Source of the DNA: Halothiobacillus sp.
GTDB lineage: Bacteria; Pseudomonadota; Gammaproteobacteria; Halothiobacillales; Halothiobacillaceae
Reading direction: 5' to 3'
Assembly (NCBI GenBank): GCA_020061705.1
Contig: JAGUXT010000059.1
Span: forward strand, 1-64,000
DNA: 64,000 nucleotides
The position numbers and the translations under genes were made by a program. Below the pieces are notes generated by a model. The model had not been told where the DNA came from. It searched no databases and saw nothing but the letters and a program-made list of their open reading frames with translations. How positions within the stretch are numbered: the stretch's first letter is position 1; every line of letters begins with the position of its first letter. Below, in pieces: positions 1-8,603 of the stretch.

Positions 1-32
1 ATAATCTGTTCTTCGCTGAATCGCTTCTTCAT
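1..32 (-). CDS. IS3-family transposase OrfA, N-terminal fragment
   Basis: The visible codons read MKKRFSEEQII, the characteristic N-terminus of IS3-family OrfA proteins (a helix-turn-helix DNA-binding subunit made before the frameshifted OrfAB transposase). A GGAG ribosome-binding site lies a few bases before the ATG. The gene runs off the window edge, so nothing can be said about whether the element is intact. Confidence 0.7.
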   Translation of the reverse strand, partial: MKKRFSEEQI

Positions 33-92
33 GTCCAATCTCCTTCATGGGTGGGATTGGACTCTAAGTTCAGGTGCTACTCAAATTGGGGG
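1..92 (-). mobile_element. End of an IS3-family insertion sequence (truncated by window edge)
   Basis: The first bases, read on the minus strand, encode the start of an OrfA typical of IS3-family transposases. About 60 bp of untranslated end sequence follows, running to a C-rich tip. The inner boundary near 92 is inferred: just beyond it lies GCCTAAC (102-108, minus strand), the R'' box of an integron attC-like site, so the element appears to have landed inside that site. The terminal repeat cannot be confirmed because the other end is outside the window. Confidence 0.55.
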
Positions 93-102
93 GACGTCGG
101 GG

Positions 103-900
103 TTAGGCTTGTCTTAAGGCTGGTTCTATTACCCCTTTGTAAAGCTCAGAAGGTGAAAGCCCGTTAAAGTCAATATTGCCAAAACCTTCTAGCTTTTCAA
201 CTGAAGCATGTGTTCCGGTGGGGACATATTTTATTTTAGCCCCATTTATTCCTTCAACGATTTGAGCGGGAAAGTGACGCTGCACTTGATGCATTGAAGG
301 GCATATGTAATCGAGATGCTTTCTCTTTGGGATATTATAAATATGTATTAAATCATGGGCTACATCAGGGCTAATAATGTCTTCGGGTTCCGTTGTTGAA
401 ATTTGCGTATCTTCCGTCATAACGAACTCTGGAATATAGCTTCTTTTGTTTCCATCATATGCTTGTTCTTTTATGGATAGATCAATTATTTTAAACGGTG
501 GCGCATAAACCCAAAAATGACCAGGAGTGCTGAGTTGCTTCTTGGTAACAGAGTAAAAGTGGGTATCGCCTTCTTTGCTAGAGTCTGGGAATGTTATAGC
601 GCAGCCTCCCTTTAAGCATGCACACCAAATTCCTTGCAGTTCAAGAACTCTAACCAAAATTGAAGATATGTCTAAGCAAGCTCCTTGTCGTTTGCATAGC
701 AATAAATGACTGTGCAATAAATTTACAATTCTTGTTATTTTGCCTCTTGCGTTTCTCAAATACTCATTTGAATAAGGTTTCAACGCAATAAAGGCAGAGT
801 ATTTGTTTAGATATTCATTATCTTTCTGCTCTTCTGCTAGGAAATTCGCATGATCATAGAATGAGGGTGTATCTAATGGGATTTTTTTTTTCAAATTCAT
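103..900 (-). CDS. Hypothetical protein with transglutaminase-like catalytic triad
   Basis: This is a 265-residue soluble protein with no signal peptide or membrane segment. Cys75 (in GACLDIS, start of a helix), His128 (in GHFWVY) and Asp140 (in KIIDLS) have the order and spacing of the transglutaminase-like/papain-fold triad (Cys-His-Asp), so a cysteine protease or acyltransferase activity is plausible. No named family is recognised. Its stop codon TAA lies inside GCCTAAC, the R'' box of an attC-like site, and another attC-like site lies upstream, so it looks like an integron gene cassette. Base composition is AT-richer than the core genes. The catalytic assignment is inference from motif spacing only. 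Confidence 0.6.
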   Translation of the reverse strand: MNLKKKIPLDTPSFYDHANFLAEEQKDNEYLNKYSAFIALKPYSNEYLRNARGKITRIVNLLHSHLLLCKRQGACLDISSILVRVLELQGIWCACLKGGCAITFPDSSKEGDTHFYSVTKKQLSTPGHFWVYAPPFKIIDLSIKEQAYDGNKRSYIPEFVMTEDTQISTTEPEDIISPDVAHDLIHIYNIPKRKHLDYICPSMHQVQRHFPAQIVEGINGAKIKYVPTGTHASVEKLEGFGNIDFNGLSPSELYKGVIEPALRQA

Positions 901-989
901 GTATCAACTCTAAGTACGACATTTTCACTCCCATAATTGCCTTCGGTAAATGAACTTTTTTCTACTAAAATGCTGAATTATTATATGAA

Positions 990-1059
990 GCCTAACGTAG
1001 AAGACACCGGCACTGCGCAGCTTTATCGCGCAGCGTCCGTGTGGACTGAAATGTTAGAG
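990..1059 (-). repeat. attC-like integron recombination site
   Basis: On the minus strand the element runs from CTCTAAC (R'', one mismatch to RYYYAAC) to GTTAGGC (R', perfect GTTRRRY), 70 bp apart, within the usual attC size range. Between them lies an imperfect palindrome with a CTGCGC/GCGCAG inner stem. It separates the tautomerase remnant from the transglutaminase-like gene, as expected for a cassette boundary. No integron integrase is visible. Confidence 0.6.
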
Positions 1060-1064
1060 CGCAA

Positions 1065-1178
1065 TTAAACCTCCACCTTGAAGCCCAATTCAACTTCACA
1101 GCCAGCCTGACCACCCCGAATGCCCCAATTTTCTTTTGGGATTTCCCTGAGTAGAATTTTTACGTGATCTTTGGGCAT
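1065..1178 (-). pseudogene. Remnant of a 4-oxalocrotonate-tautomerase-family gene
   Basis: A 37-codon reading frame resembles only the C-terminal half of a tautomerase-family protein: DHVKILLREIPKENWGI matches the family's 'V.I.EVP.ENWG' segment. An in-frame TGA lies upstream, and the N-terminal half with the catalytic Pro1 is absent. It is wedged between the collagen-like gene and an attC-like site, so it is best read as a decayed cassette gene. Confidence 0.6.
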
Positions 1179-1204
1179 TTTGGCCGTCCCGGTTCAAGCG
1201 AAAG

Positions 1205-3976
1205 TTAGCGCTCGGGTAGAAACTCACCTTCAAACTCAATAATTATGTCGTCAATGCCAGATAAATTTACACGTTCTTTGTCCTGCTTTTGAATTTCAAG
1301 ACACCAAGGTCCCTCAGGAGTAAGTTTTACATACGTCTCAGAACCCCCGAGGCTAAACCCACGCGTGACGCTATCTTCAATCTGATAAAAAATATGAGTA
1401 ATTCGTGGTTCATGACTGAATTCAATAACTTCACCCTCCACCGTCCGCAACAGGGCAGTTCCGAGATGGGTGAGGCGCAATCCAAATGGGCTGGTTGCAA
1501 GTCCTCTATCAGCTATAGCAATCCCGGGTAAAGAGATGCGTACAGTCGTAACCCTTACCATTGACATTTGAGTGAACGGTAAATAGGGAATGCTGAATAC
1601 AGCCTGCCCATTATTCTTAAAATCATTAAGGCATATCAATCCGATTTCATTCTTGAAAGAGAAATGGGCAAGCCTGTCTGAAAACTTGAATGTTTGTACT
1701 TCACGCCCTCTATTCTCGATAGAGTCGACTAGCTTTAAGTACGTTTGTGCATGGATTGTTGCCAAATGGTCGATGCTGTCCCTTGATATTGTTAATGGGT
1801 AGCGCTTGCCCGCCCAGTATTCTAGTGCGCGATGTTCTTGATATAGTAGCTGCATAAGAACGCGCTTATTGAGCATATTTGCACGTGACATAAAGCTCAC
1901 AAACTCTGGAAGATGCTGAACATTTGGTCTGTTAACCTGCTGTCGAAGCCTTCCAATTTCACTTGATGATTTTGATATATCGCTAAGCAACTCCGTTCTA
2001 CTGTTGCTAAGTATATTATATTCGATGAGTTTGCTGTTGCGTGTGGTTACTAATTCTATAAAATTATCAATCTCTGCTAGATAAGCCTTTGCCTCAGGCA
2101 AGTGTCGGAACGGTTCAACCGTTGCCTGAATATCTTTGCGTTGCATTAGCAGTTTCCCTGCGTCATTAGGTAATTCAGGTGGTAATATTCCTTTAGGATT
2201 AAGCATATCCCGTATTTCGGACAAACCTTTCGAAACGCCTTGAATACCATTCCCAATTTCTATGATTTTCTCTATCTTGTATTTTGGCTCCGCAAGGTCA
2301 CCAAAAAAGTCATTAGGGTCATGATTTTTCTTATCAAAATCATTATAAGCTTGCCAAGCTGCCATAGCTGTTGCGGCACCTGTCCCGGCAGTGCCGATGG
2401 CGACAGCAATCGTACCCACTGCAAATGCAACATCATTAAATGCACAACTGCTCTGACGGCTGACGGCGTTCTTGAAATCTTCGGCCGTAGACTTTACGCG
2501 AAGCCAAGATGCTTCATATGCACATGTTAGGAGCTCAATCTCGCGAACAAGGGCATTTTCTAGTGTCCCGATGTTTCGGAGACTATCTTCAAGATATGCT
2601 ATTAATCCCTCTTGCTTGGCAATACCTAATTCAAAATGTACTTTTGCTTCTTTCCAGTCATTTAGGGAGTCGCGGTATTTAATATAGTTTGTTTCTATTA
2701 TTCTTGCATGATCCAATAAATAGGCCAATGCCTGTGAGTAGAACTCATAGCTGACAAGTGGAACAAAATTTCGTTGATTACCCCAATAGTCCAATCCGAG
2801 TGAAAGTCGTCTTATCAGCAGAAATGTTTTAGTTCGTAATGCTTCGAATTCATCAGAATTTACTGATATTTCGTTGGGCAATCCAGCGTCATAAACCATT
2901 TCACGTAGTGAGCGACGAACTGTACGTTTGACGAGTAGCCGACCCAGCCAAATGAGTTGATCTAACGCGTTGCTCTCATCTGAATTGGCATAGAGTGTTT
3001 CAGCTTCCCTTAATGCAAGCTCAAGGTACAAAAGACTAGCAGCGCAGGCTAATTTAGCTTCTATATCCTCACGTATATCATCGCCTTGCCCATTAACAAT
3101 TGTTAAGTGTCCTATGTTTCCAGCTTCGCTTATACTAGGACGGTTAGAAAAACTTGCACCGGGCGGTCCTTCAGAAGCGTTACCCAATTCGCAAAGTTTT
3201 CTGGGGGGGCGTGGGGGGCAAATTAGCATAGGCTTACGATTAAAAAGATTGGGTACGCACGGTTCACGCTCTGAATAGACTATACCCCCTTTGCCACCAT
3301 CTCCCCCTTCACCAGCATTACCATGTTGACCTGGATTGCCAGGTGTACCTGGGTCAACATGTGCGTGAATGAGCTCGGACTTTAATGGAGATAAAACCAC
3401 GAGAGAGATATCGCCACCATCGCCACCTTTGCCTGGGATACCTGCTGAACCAGCTGAACCACCCGGGCCACCGCGGGTGGGTGGGGTGCATCTATCATGG
3501 TCATTACCTTTTGTGCCCTTTATTCCGTTACCACCGCTCTGGGCAGCTCCACCGTTGCCACCTTTAGCGAGAAGTTGAATTGAACCTTCTATAGTCTCAG
3601 CGAATATAGAAATTTTGCCACCATTACTGCCATTGCCCCCATTATCACCTGGTTTACCTGGTTCACCTGGTCCAGAGCCTGAAAGTGCAGGCGCACGATC
3701 GCTGTAATCTGGTGAACCAACTTCACCGCTTACATCCAATACGGCATCTGAATGAGCAATTACTCGCCGAGCAAATATTTCTAATAGTCCACTTGGAAGT
3801 CTTAAGTGTCCATCAACTTCCACGACAGTAGCACGAACGATCAAAGCTTTAGTTTTACCTTTATCTTGTATGACCTGATTCTGTGATATTCGAACATTAA
3901 TACCTGTAATGACCACTCTGTCATCCATTGAGGTGTCAATATGATAACGCTCATCGTCGGGGACTTGAAAGTACAT
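1205..3976 (-). CDS. Large collagen-like (Gly-rich) protein, function unknown
   Basis: This is a 923-residue protein. Residues about 20-95 look like beta-strands. Residues about 95-235 hold Gly-Xaa-Yaa and GGNGG-type repeats broken by short beta segments. A long helical, probably coiled-coil part follows, with one hydrophobic Ala/Gly-rich stretch near 515-545. The C-terminal 150 residues look beta-rich again. No signal peptide is seen, and no enzyme motif. AAGGTGA precedes the ATG at a good distance, and an in-frame stop immediately upstream fixes the start. It follows a lipoprotein gene in the same direction, so the two may work together at the cell surface or in a toxin/adhesin-like assembly, but this is inference. 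The stop codon sits in CGCTAAC, a cassette-like R'' box. Confidence 0.65.
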   Translation of the reverse strand: MYFQVPDDERYHIDTSMDDRVVITGINVRISQNQVIQDKGKTKALIVRATVVEVDGHLRLPSGLLEIFARRVIAHSDAVLDVSGEVGSPDYSDRAPALSGSGPGEPGKPGDNGGNGSNGGKISIFAETIEGSIQLLAKGGNGGAAQSGGNGIKGTKGNDHDRCTPPTRGGPGGSAGSAGIPGKGGDGGDISLVVLSPLKSELIHAHVDPGTPGNPGQHGNAGEGGDGGKGGIVYSEREPCVPNLFNRKPMLICPPRPPRKLCELGNASEGPPGASFSNRPSISEAGNIGHLTIVNGQGDDIREDIEAKLACAASLLYLELALREAETLYANSDESNALDQLIWLGRLLVKRTVRRSLREMVYDAGLPNEISVNSDEFEALRTKTFLLIRRLSLGLDYWGNQRNFVPLVSYEFYSQALAYLLDHARIIETNYIKYRDSLNDWKEAKVHFELGIAKQEGLIAYLEDSLRNIGTLENALVREIELLTCAYEASWLRVKSTAEDFKNAVSRQSSCAFNDVAFAVGTIAVAIGTAGTGAATAMAAWQAYNDFDKKNHDPNDFFGDLAEPKYKIEKIIEIGNGIQGVSKGLSEIRDMLNPKGILPPELPNDAGKLLMQRKDIQATVEPFRHLPEAKAYLAEIDNFIELVTTRNSKLIEYNILSNSRTELLSDISKSSSEIGRLRQQVNRPNVQHLPEFVSFMSRANMLNKRVLMQLLYQEHRALEYWAGKRYPLTISRDSIDHLATIHAQTYLKLVDSIENRGREVQTFKFSDRLAHFSFKNEIGLICLNDFKNNGQAVFSIPYLPFTQMSMVRVTTVRISLPGIAIADRGLATSPFGLRLTHLGTALLRTVEGEVIEFSHEPRITHIFYQIEDSVTRGFSLGGSETYVKLTPEGPWCLEIQKQDKERVNLSGIDDIIIEFEGEFLPER

Positions 3977-4092
3977 GAATCACCTTGTTTTATTTCTAGA
4001 GAATTAATTAATGGAGTGACTATCAATGGTTGTGGCTTAACTTGATGTAATTGAGTATTGCCCTTATGATTCGTGACAAATACTATTTTCAT
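3841..4092 (-). CDS. Possible small ORF coupling lipoprotein and collagen-like gene
   Basis: An 83-codon frame starts with ATG overlapping the TGA of the lipoprotein gene (ATGA), an arrangement typical of translational coupling. Its last 45 codons overlap the start of the 923-residue gene in another frame. No family is recognised. It could be a real small protein, or a former N-terminal extension of the downstream gene separated by a frameshift, or chance. Confidence 0.25.
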   Translation of the reverse strand: MKIVFVTNHKGNTQLHQVKPQPLIVTPLINSLEIKQGDSCTFKSPTMSVIILTPQWMTEWSLQVLMFEYHRIRSYKIKVKLKL

Positions 4093-4583
4093 TGGCCTTG
4101 TTGATTTTGAATTTTTCCCATAGTTTCAAATTTGTTATCTTTCCATATATTTATTAGGCTATCGACATCCGCTGGGGACTTTACTTGAGCTAAGCTGTCT
4201 TTCGGAATCATAAGAATATTAATAAACTTAATGGTTATGGTATTGCTGCGCTGCCCCTCTGAGCTTTGCTCAATTGACCCACCAATATTTGTTTCTTTCT
4301 TGACTGGGTCAGGAACAGACTGAGACATATCAATTGTCAGTTTTCCGTTGTCTTTTGCTGATGCCGCAAGGTTGAATTTAACCTCAATCTCCGCGGGTAT
4401 TAAGCCAACCTTCAAACCTTGTTCAGCATCGTACATTTTCTTCAACCCGCTCCCTACCTCATATAAGGCATTTTCGAGAGTCACCTCACTAGGTATTACA
4501 ACATCGTTTGTTTTTAGTGCAGCACAGCCAGTTGCTGTTGATGCGGCCAATACAATAAAGGCGATATTCTTTAAATTATTCAT
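4089..4583 (-). CDS. Lipoprotein with possible trypco2-like domain
   Basis: The start at MNNLKN gives 164 residues with a lipoprotein signal ending in the lipobox STATGC, preceded by an AAAGGG ribosome-binding site. A longer in-frame start would destroy the signal peptide. Residues about 35-115 (a helix, then AEIEVKF..., then a strand ending TITIKF) resemble the layout of the small 'trypsin-co-occurring' trypco2 domain. That similarity is by eye and uncertain. The mature protein would be anchored in the outer or inner membrane. It is first in a likely operon with the collagen-like gene. Confidence 0.6.
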   Translation of the reverse strand: MNNLKNIAFIVLAASTATGCAALKTNDVVIPSEVTLENALYEVGSGLKKMYDAEQGLKVGLIPAEIEVKFNLAASAKDNGKLTIDMSQSVPDPVKKETNIGGSIEQSSEGQRSNTITIKFINILMIPKDSLAQVKSPADVDSLINIWKDNKFETMGKIQNQQGQ

Positions 4584-5324
4584 GGTTAGAGCCCTTTCTT
4601 TGGTGGTGTATGTATCTACATGATCGCAATCAATGGTGTCAGACTGGATTGTAAGGACTTTAAAAAAGCTCTTACATAAAACTGTTCCCACATGACAAAG
4701 CTACGAAGTCATTACAACGAATTCGTTGAAGTGCTTGAACACCGCTGGGCCGTCTTTGCGCAAGTCCTGATAAGTGGTCTTTAGTCACACTTATCAAACA
4801 ATACCAGGTGTTTTTAATGGTTTTCTTACAAAAAATTTGCCATGCTCACATCGCCTCAAGCAGACCTGCTTGACCTAGCTGGTTCAGGCCATGTGCTGGC
4901 CTTGGCGGGTCAACGGGTCTATGGATGCGGCAAGCTTGGTGCGTAAGTCTGTTCGCTTTTAGCCTGTCGAAGTGTTGTGCTTTTATGGGCTCAGCACGAA
5001 AGGTGCTCATGGCTCATTAACGGTGCTCAAGGCTTGTTTCCGTTTAACTCGTGCCGGATCACTATTGTCCCGGCACGATTAATCCATGACGTCGTAGGGG
5101 GCACCATGCGTACCCATGGACGCACACGAATGGGCGCAATGGTGCGCTTGACGCACTCTACGACTCGACGCGTCATCACGGATCAAGCTGGCCGGCACAC
5201 GCGGACATGCAAAATGTGTTGGTTCATGTGTTTACCCCGTCCTGTGGTGTTTCGTACCATAATATAAGCAAAAAAATAGCAAGCTGGATGTGTGATGCCA
5301 CACGCCAGCCTGCCATCAATTCAA
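4584..5324. other. Intergenic stretch with an inverted repeat, no gene seen
   Basis: About 740 bp without a convincing coding region. It contains a hairpin with 8-bp arms (CGTGCCGG/CCGGCACG) at 5050-5077, and further short GC-rich palindromes (GTGCG/CGCAC) up to about 5160. These could be remnants of a replication or transfer origin of the adjacent element, but nothing beyond the repeats supports this. Confidence 0.4.
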
Positions 5325-6167
5325 TCAAGCTGCATGAGGGCGTTGTTCCGCTGCCTGAGCCTGCTCAGGTACTGGAAAAAACTCCTCCACAATCCCGCCG
5401 CCTTCTTCCTCGTTGTCTTCAAACGCACCGTTGCTCAAGCCTAAGCGTGCCGAAGCATCCAGGGCGTCCTGATTGAAGCCTGCATTCAAGCGTTGCTCAT
5501 CCAGAGCCTTGGCCTGTTGCAGGGATTCTTCCATGCTGATGCCTTCACGGATGGCAATATCCACATAGAAGATCGGCGTGCCCATGCTTTGCCGGGTGGA
5601 TTTGCCACGAATCCGCAGTTCCAGTGGCAAACAGGCCAGACGGTTGCCGGAAATGGCTTGCAGATAGTGCATCCGTGCCGCCAGGGTTCGGATACTGTTG
5701 TAGCCGGTGGTGCGGAAGATAAAGGTGCCGAGCGGGTCGTCATCCCCAATCGCCACGTTCAGCCGTCCATAGGGCTTACAGGCCATGCCGCGTGCCAGCG
5801 GACAGGCCTCCGGCGAGGGGCAAGGCAGGGTTTGAATACCGCTCTCGGTGTAACGCTTGCAGCTCTCGCCATTGCCGACGCACATAGGTCGTCCGGTATC
5901 GCGGTCAAACAGGCTGTACTCCGCCCGAAAGTTCAGATCAGGATCGTTGAACAGCAAACGAATCGGAATGCTGCGTATCTTGCCGCCCTGAGCCTTGCGC
6001 AGCCCCTCATCAAACGGATGCACCAGCCAACCCTCACGGGTTTGCACCTGCGAGGTGATGGTGAACTGGTCATCCTTTTCCGGGAGACGCTTGCCATTGC
6101 GTTCCACGACTTTACCAATCGAAATCCGCCCCAGCACGGGCGGTGTAATGGCTAGACCTTTTATCAT
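5325..6167 (-). CDS. Element-borne putative metal-binding protein ('hydrolase or metal-binding' family)
   Basis: This 280-residue protein is of the type found beside YqaJ and DUF932 genes on proteobacterial integrative elements. Cysteines are clustered in the middle (CVGNGESCKRY, LPCPSPEACPLARGMACK), suggesting a structural zinc site, followed by the segment YGRLNVAIGDDDPLGTFIFR. The C-terminus is acidic. Some related phage proteins act as recombination directionality factors, but no activity can be read here. It is the last gene of a minus-strand series (DUF932, yqaJ, this gene), separated from yqaJ by a hairpin terminator. Confidence 0.65.
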   Translation of the reverse strand: MIKGLAITPPVLGRISIGKVVERNGKRLPEKDDQFTITSQVQTREGWLVHPFDEGLRKAQGGKIRSIPIRLLFNDPDLNFRAEYSLFDRDTGRPMCVGNGESCKRYTESGIQTLPCPSPEACPLARGMACKPYGRLNVAIGDDDPLGTFIFRTTGYNSIRTLAARMHYLQAISGNRLACLPLELRIRGKSTRQSMGTPIFYVDIAIREGISMEESLQQAKALDEQRLNAGFNQDALDASARLGLSNGAFEDNEEEGGGIVEEFFPVPEQAQAAEQRPHAA

Positions 6168-6196
6168 GATGCTTCTCCAATGTTTGAAATGAAAAA

Positions 6197-6218
6197 AGCC
6201 ACCGTCGAAACGGTGGCT
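6197..6218 (-). terminator. Rho-independent terminator downstream of the yqaJ-like gene
   Basis: A perfect 9-bp stem (AGCCACCGT/ACGGTGGCT) with a 4-nt loop is followed on the minus strand by six T residues. It lies directly after the yqaJ-like gene. Confidence 0.8.
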
Positions 6219-6248
6219 GGTTAGATGGGTTTATGAATTTGGCTTGCT

Positions 6249-7316
6249 TCACTCAATCAGAAAGCGACGTGAACCGGGCTTGACCATGGCATAGAGCTGT
6301 TCAAGCTTGGGCATGTCCTTGAGCAAAGCCTTGATGTCCAAACCCAGGCTGTCCTTGCTCTTCTTCCAACTGACCGAACCCAGCTCAAACATGGCGAAAC
6401 TGGCATCGCCCATGGCCTGTTGCAGGGTTTGCTTCAGCGTGGACTCACGCTTTTCCTGTGCGGCAATCACCTCACGCACTTCAAGTAACTGCTGAAAGGT
6501 GGCCGAGAGCTGTGCATCGTGACGAAAATCCAGACGCTGACCGTCATCCTCGGGATGCAGGGTACGCAGGGCACGATCGGATGATGGCGAACCATCGGCA
6601 GGTGGCGGGGTATCCATGACCACGTGTTGCCAGAACTGACGTTCCTTTTCGATCAAGTCTTGAATTTCAGCCTCATCACGTTCAATGCGATGAATCTCAA
6701 GATTCTGTCCGCCAAGCAAGACCGCCACATCGGCGGCCTGCTTGCCTGTGACCGCCAACTGGTGCATCACCTGAATGCGTACATATTCCGGCACGCCACC
6801 CTTCCAAAGGCGCACCCCGTTAATGCCCGCCGTCTTGCACTCAAGAATCTGCACCTCATTGGAGCCGATCACTTCACGGTCGATATTGGCCAGCATCCAG
6901 TCAAGCTTGGGATCAGGATGTTGCAGCACCGCATTGATGCGACGCACACGATGGCCGCTGCGACGGGCGTAATGCAGCGCCACAATCGGTTCAAGGATGT
7001 TGCCCCAATAGGCCGGTGTGGATTCGTCATCCACATCGTCACGGGCAAGCGCCACGTCACGCCCGGTTTTCTCCATCCATAGCTCCAGTGCCGACTTGTA
7101 AGGATTCAGTCCCACCGCAGCGGCGGCATCCGAACTGCCAATGCCCTTACGCCGGATAGTGAGCCATTCCTCACGCGGCATGTCCTTGGTCTTGACCAGG
7201 CGCAGGGCAGGGCGTGTCCTGGTGTGTTGTGGGTGTTGAGAAGGTGACAAAGGTGCAGGCAGCACCGGCAAAGATTGAACATGAGATTGAGCTTGTACAT
7301 GAGCTTGAGATTGCAT
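6249..7316 (-). CDS. YqaJ-type viral recombinase (exonuclease)
   Basis: This 355-residue protein has a YqaJ/lambda-exonuclease fold core. The segment RKGIGSSDAAAAVG opens the domain at about residue 52. An acidic/ECK motif follows (EPIVALHYARRSGHRV, then EVQILECKTAG), matching the PD-(D/E)XK catalytic E...ECK. The first 45 residues are rich in Gln and His and look like an unstructured tail. Such nucleases resect double-strand ends for single-strand annealing recombination, usually with a partner annealase. No annealase is obvious here, so the flanking 280-residue protein might serve in that role (inference). Confidence 0.85.
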   Translation of the reverse strand: MQSQAHVQAQSHVQSLPVLPAPLSPSQHPQHTRTRPALRLVKTKDMPREEWLTIRRKGIGSSDAAAAVGLNPYKSALELWMEKTGRDVALARDDVDDESTPAYWGNILEPIVALHYARRSGHRVRRINAVLQHPDPKLDWMLANIDREVIGSNEVQILECKTAGINGVRLWKGGVPEYVRIQVMHQLAVTGKQAADVAVLLGGQNLEIHRIERDEAEIQDLIEKERQFWQHVVMDTPPPADGSPSSDRALRTLHPEDDGQRLDFRHDAQLSATFQQLLEVREVIAAQEKRESTLKQTLQQAMGDASFAMFELGSVSWKKSKDSLGLDIKALLKDMPKLEQLYAMVKPGSRRFLIE

Positions 7317-7341
7317 TTTAGGCTTCCTCCAAAAATGAGAA

Positions 7342-7370
7342 CGCCCGGTCTGCCAATAGCAGACCGGGCG
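7342..7370 (-). terminator. Hairpin terminator between the DUF932 and yqaJ-like genes
   Basis: A perfect 12-bp GC-rich stem (CGCCCGGTCTGC and its complement) with a 5-nt loop. On the minus strand it follows the DUF932 gene and is trailed by a short T-containing stretch. Confidence 0.7.
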
Positions 7371-7483
7371 TTTGTAGGTGGGTTTGAATCAAAACATCGA
7401 CAGGGCAAACGCCTTGAAGATCGACAGGGCATAAGCCCCACAGTCAGAACAGTTAAAACACGAAGAACAATCGCGTGGGCACT

Positions 7484-8452
7484 TCAGGCCGCAAGTTTGA
7501 GCGCTGTATCCAGCGCACGCTGTTTAATCAGCGCACCCTGGCCGAACCATGCTGAATCCATGCGGTATTCAACATTTCTGGCACGCCGTTCATGATCGAC
7601 ATATTCCGTGACGGAATTCAGCAAGCCCCAGGCCGTCCCTTTGGCAGCATCCAATTCCGCACCGCGACCCTTGCCCTCATACAGGCTTTGCACACGTAGC
7701 AAGGCACGCTCATTGGGCAGGTTGTCAGGTAAAGCTGCATTGGGCTGCACATCGCAGAGCACATGCAGGAAAAAGTTGGTTGCTTCATGTGGCTGGATTT
7801 TACGATCCGCCATTTTGCGCAAACGCGCCATAAAGGCATCCCACTCCGATACCGCAATGCCCAGTTGACGCTTGACCGTCACGGCATCAAAGCGTGTGCT
7901 ATGCGGAACCTTGATCGCCTGCGGCGCACCGTTGAGGGCTATGCTCAGGGTGTTGTTACACACCACGCGCACCAAGGTTGGCGTGGCCGTTGTCGCCAAG
8001 GTGCCATCACACGACGTTGCCAGCAAAAGATAGCCATTCACCTGATCGTTGCCCTTCAGATTGGCGCTTTGATTGGTACGTGCCAAAGCCCAGAACTTGC
8101 GTCCACCCTTGAGCACACCGGCAGTTTCCAGCTCATAACCAGAAACCTCGGTCAGATCACGGTAAAACTCCAGCACATCACGCGGTTGCACCACCTGATA
8201 GCGCTGCGACACCACGGACAAGGCATCCTTGGTATCAGAACGAAACAACACCTTGTGCTCGGAAAACTCACGCAAGCGTGAGAGTTGCTGGTTAGCAGCA
8301 TCCAGATACTGCACAGGCGAGGATTCAATCGTCCAATCCATCCCCGCCGCAGCTTGCCAGCGTTCAATGGATTGACCTTGTGGAAGGCGCTGCCCCAAGC
8401 CATGCCAGGGTGCAGCGCCGGTATAAGCCATATTTTCAATAAGATGAGCCAT
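7484..8452 (-). CDS. DUF932 (phage/plasmid-related, LGT_TIGR03299-like) protein
   Basis: The start at MAHLIENMAYTGAAPWHGLG has a good AGGAG ribosome-binding site, giving 322 residues. The N-terminal 'PWHGLG' and the central ALARTNQSANLKG...NGYLLLATSCDG segments are typical of DUF932 proteins carried by phages, plasmids and integrative elements. The biochemical role of the family is unknown. It is transcribed with yqaJ and the metal-binding-like gene, which points to a role in element replication or recombination. Confidence 0.85.
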   Translation of the reverse strand: MAHLIENMAYTGAAPWHGLGQRLPQGQSIERWQAAAGMDWTIESSPVQYLDAANQQLSRLREFSEHKVLFRSDTKDALSVVSQRYQVVQPRDVLEFYRDLTEVSGYELETAGVLKGGRKFWALARTNQSANLKGNDQVNGYLLLATSCDGTLATTATPTLVRVVCNNTLSIALNGAPQAIKVPHSTRFDAVTVKRQLGIAVSEWDAFMARLRKMADRKIQPHEATNFFLHVLCDVQPNAALPDNLPNERALLRVQSLYEGKGRGAELDAAKGTAWGLLNSVTEYVDHERRARNVEYRMDSAWFGQGALIKQRALDTALKLAA

Positions 8453-8564
8453 AGTTGGTCTCCTGGAAAAGATGAAATCTGTATCGTTATTCAAGTAAAC
8501 GATGTGATTCACCAAGAAAAAGGGATAGAAATCCAGAATGTGAATAGCTGTTATGAGCGGAAAG

Positions 8565-8593
8565 AGGGGATGGCCAATCGATGACCATCCCCT
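8565..8593 (-). terminator. Hairpin terminator after the zinc-ribbon/glycine-zipper gene
   Basis: AGGGGATGG and CCATCCCCT form a 9-bp stem around an 11-nt loop, immediately downstream on the minus strand of the 113-residue gene. The T-tract is weak. Confidence 0.6.
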
Positions 8594-8603
8594 TATTTGC
8601 CGA

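Noticed and set aside
3369-3578. Proline-rich plus-strand proteins
   Set aside because: They are the antisense of the Gly-rich collagen-like repeat, which always yields Pro-rich shadow frames.
4977-5476. Two overlapping plus-strand frames of about 90 codons
   Set aside because: Composition is not protein-like and they overlap each other and the conserved gene on the minus strand.
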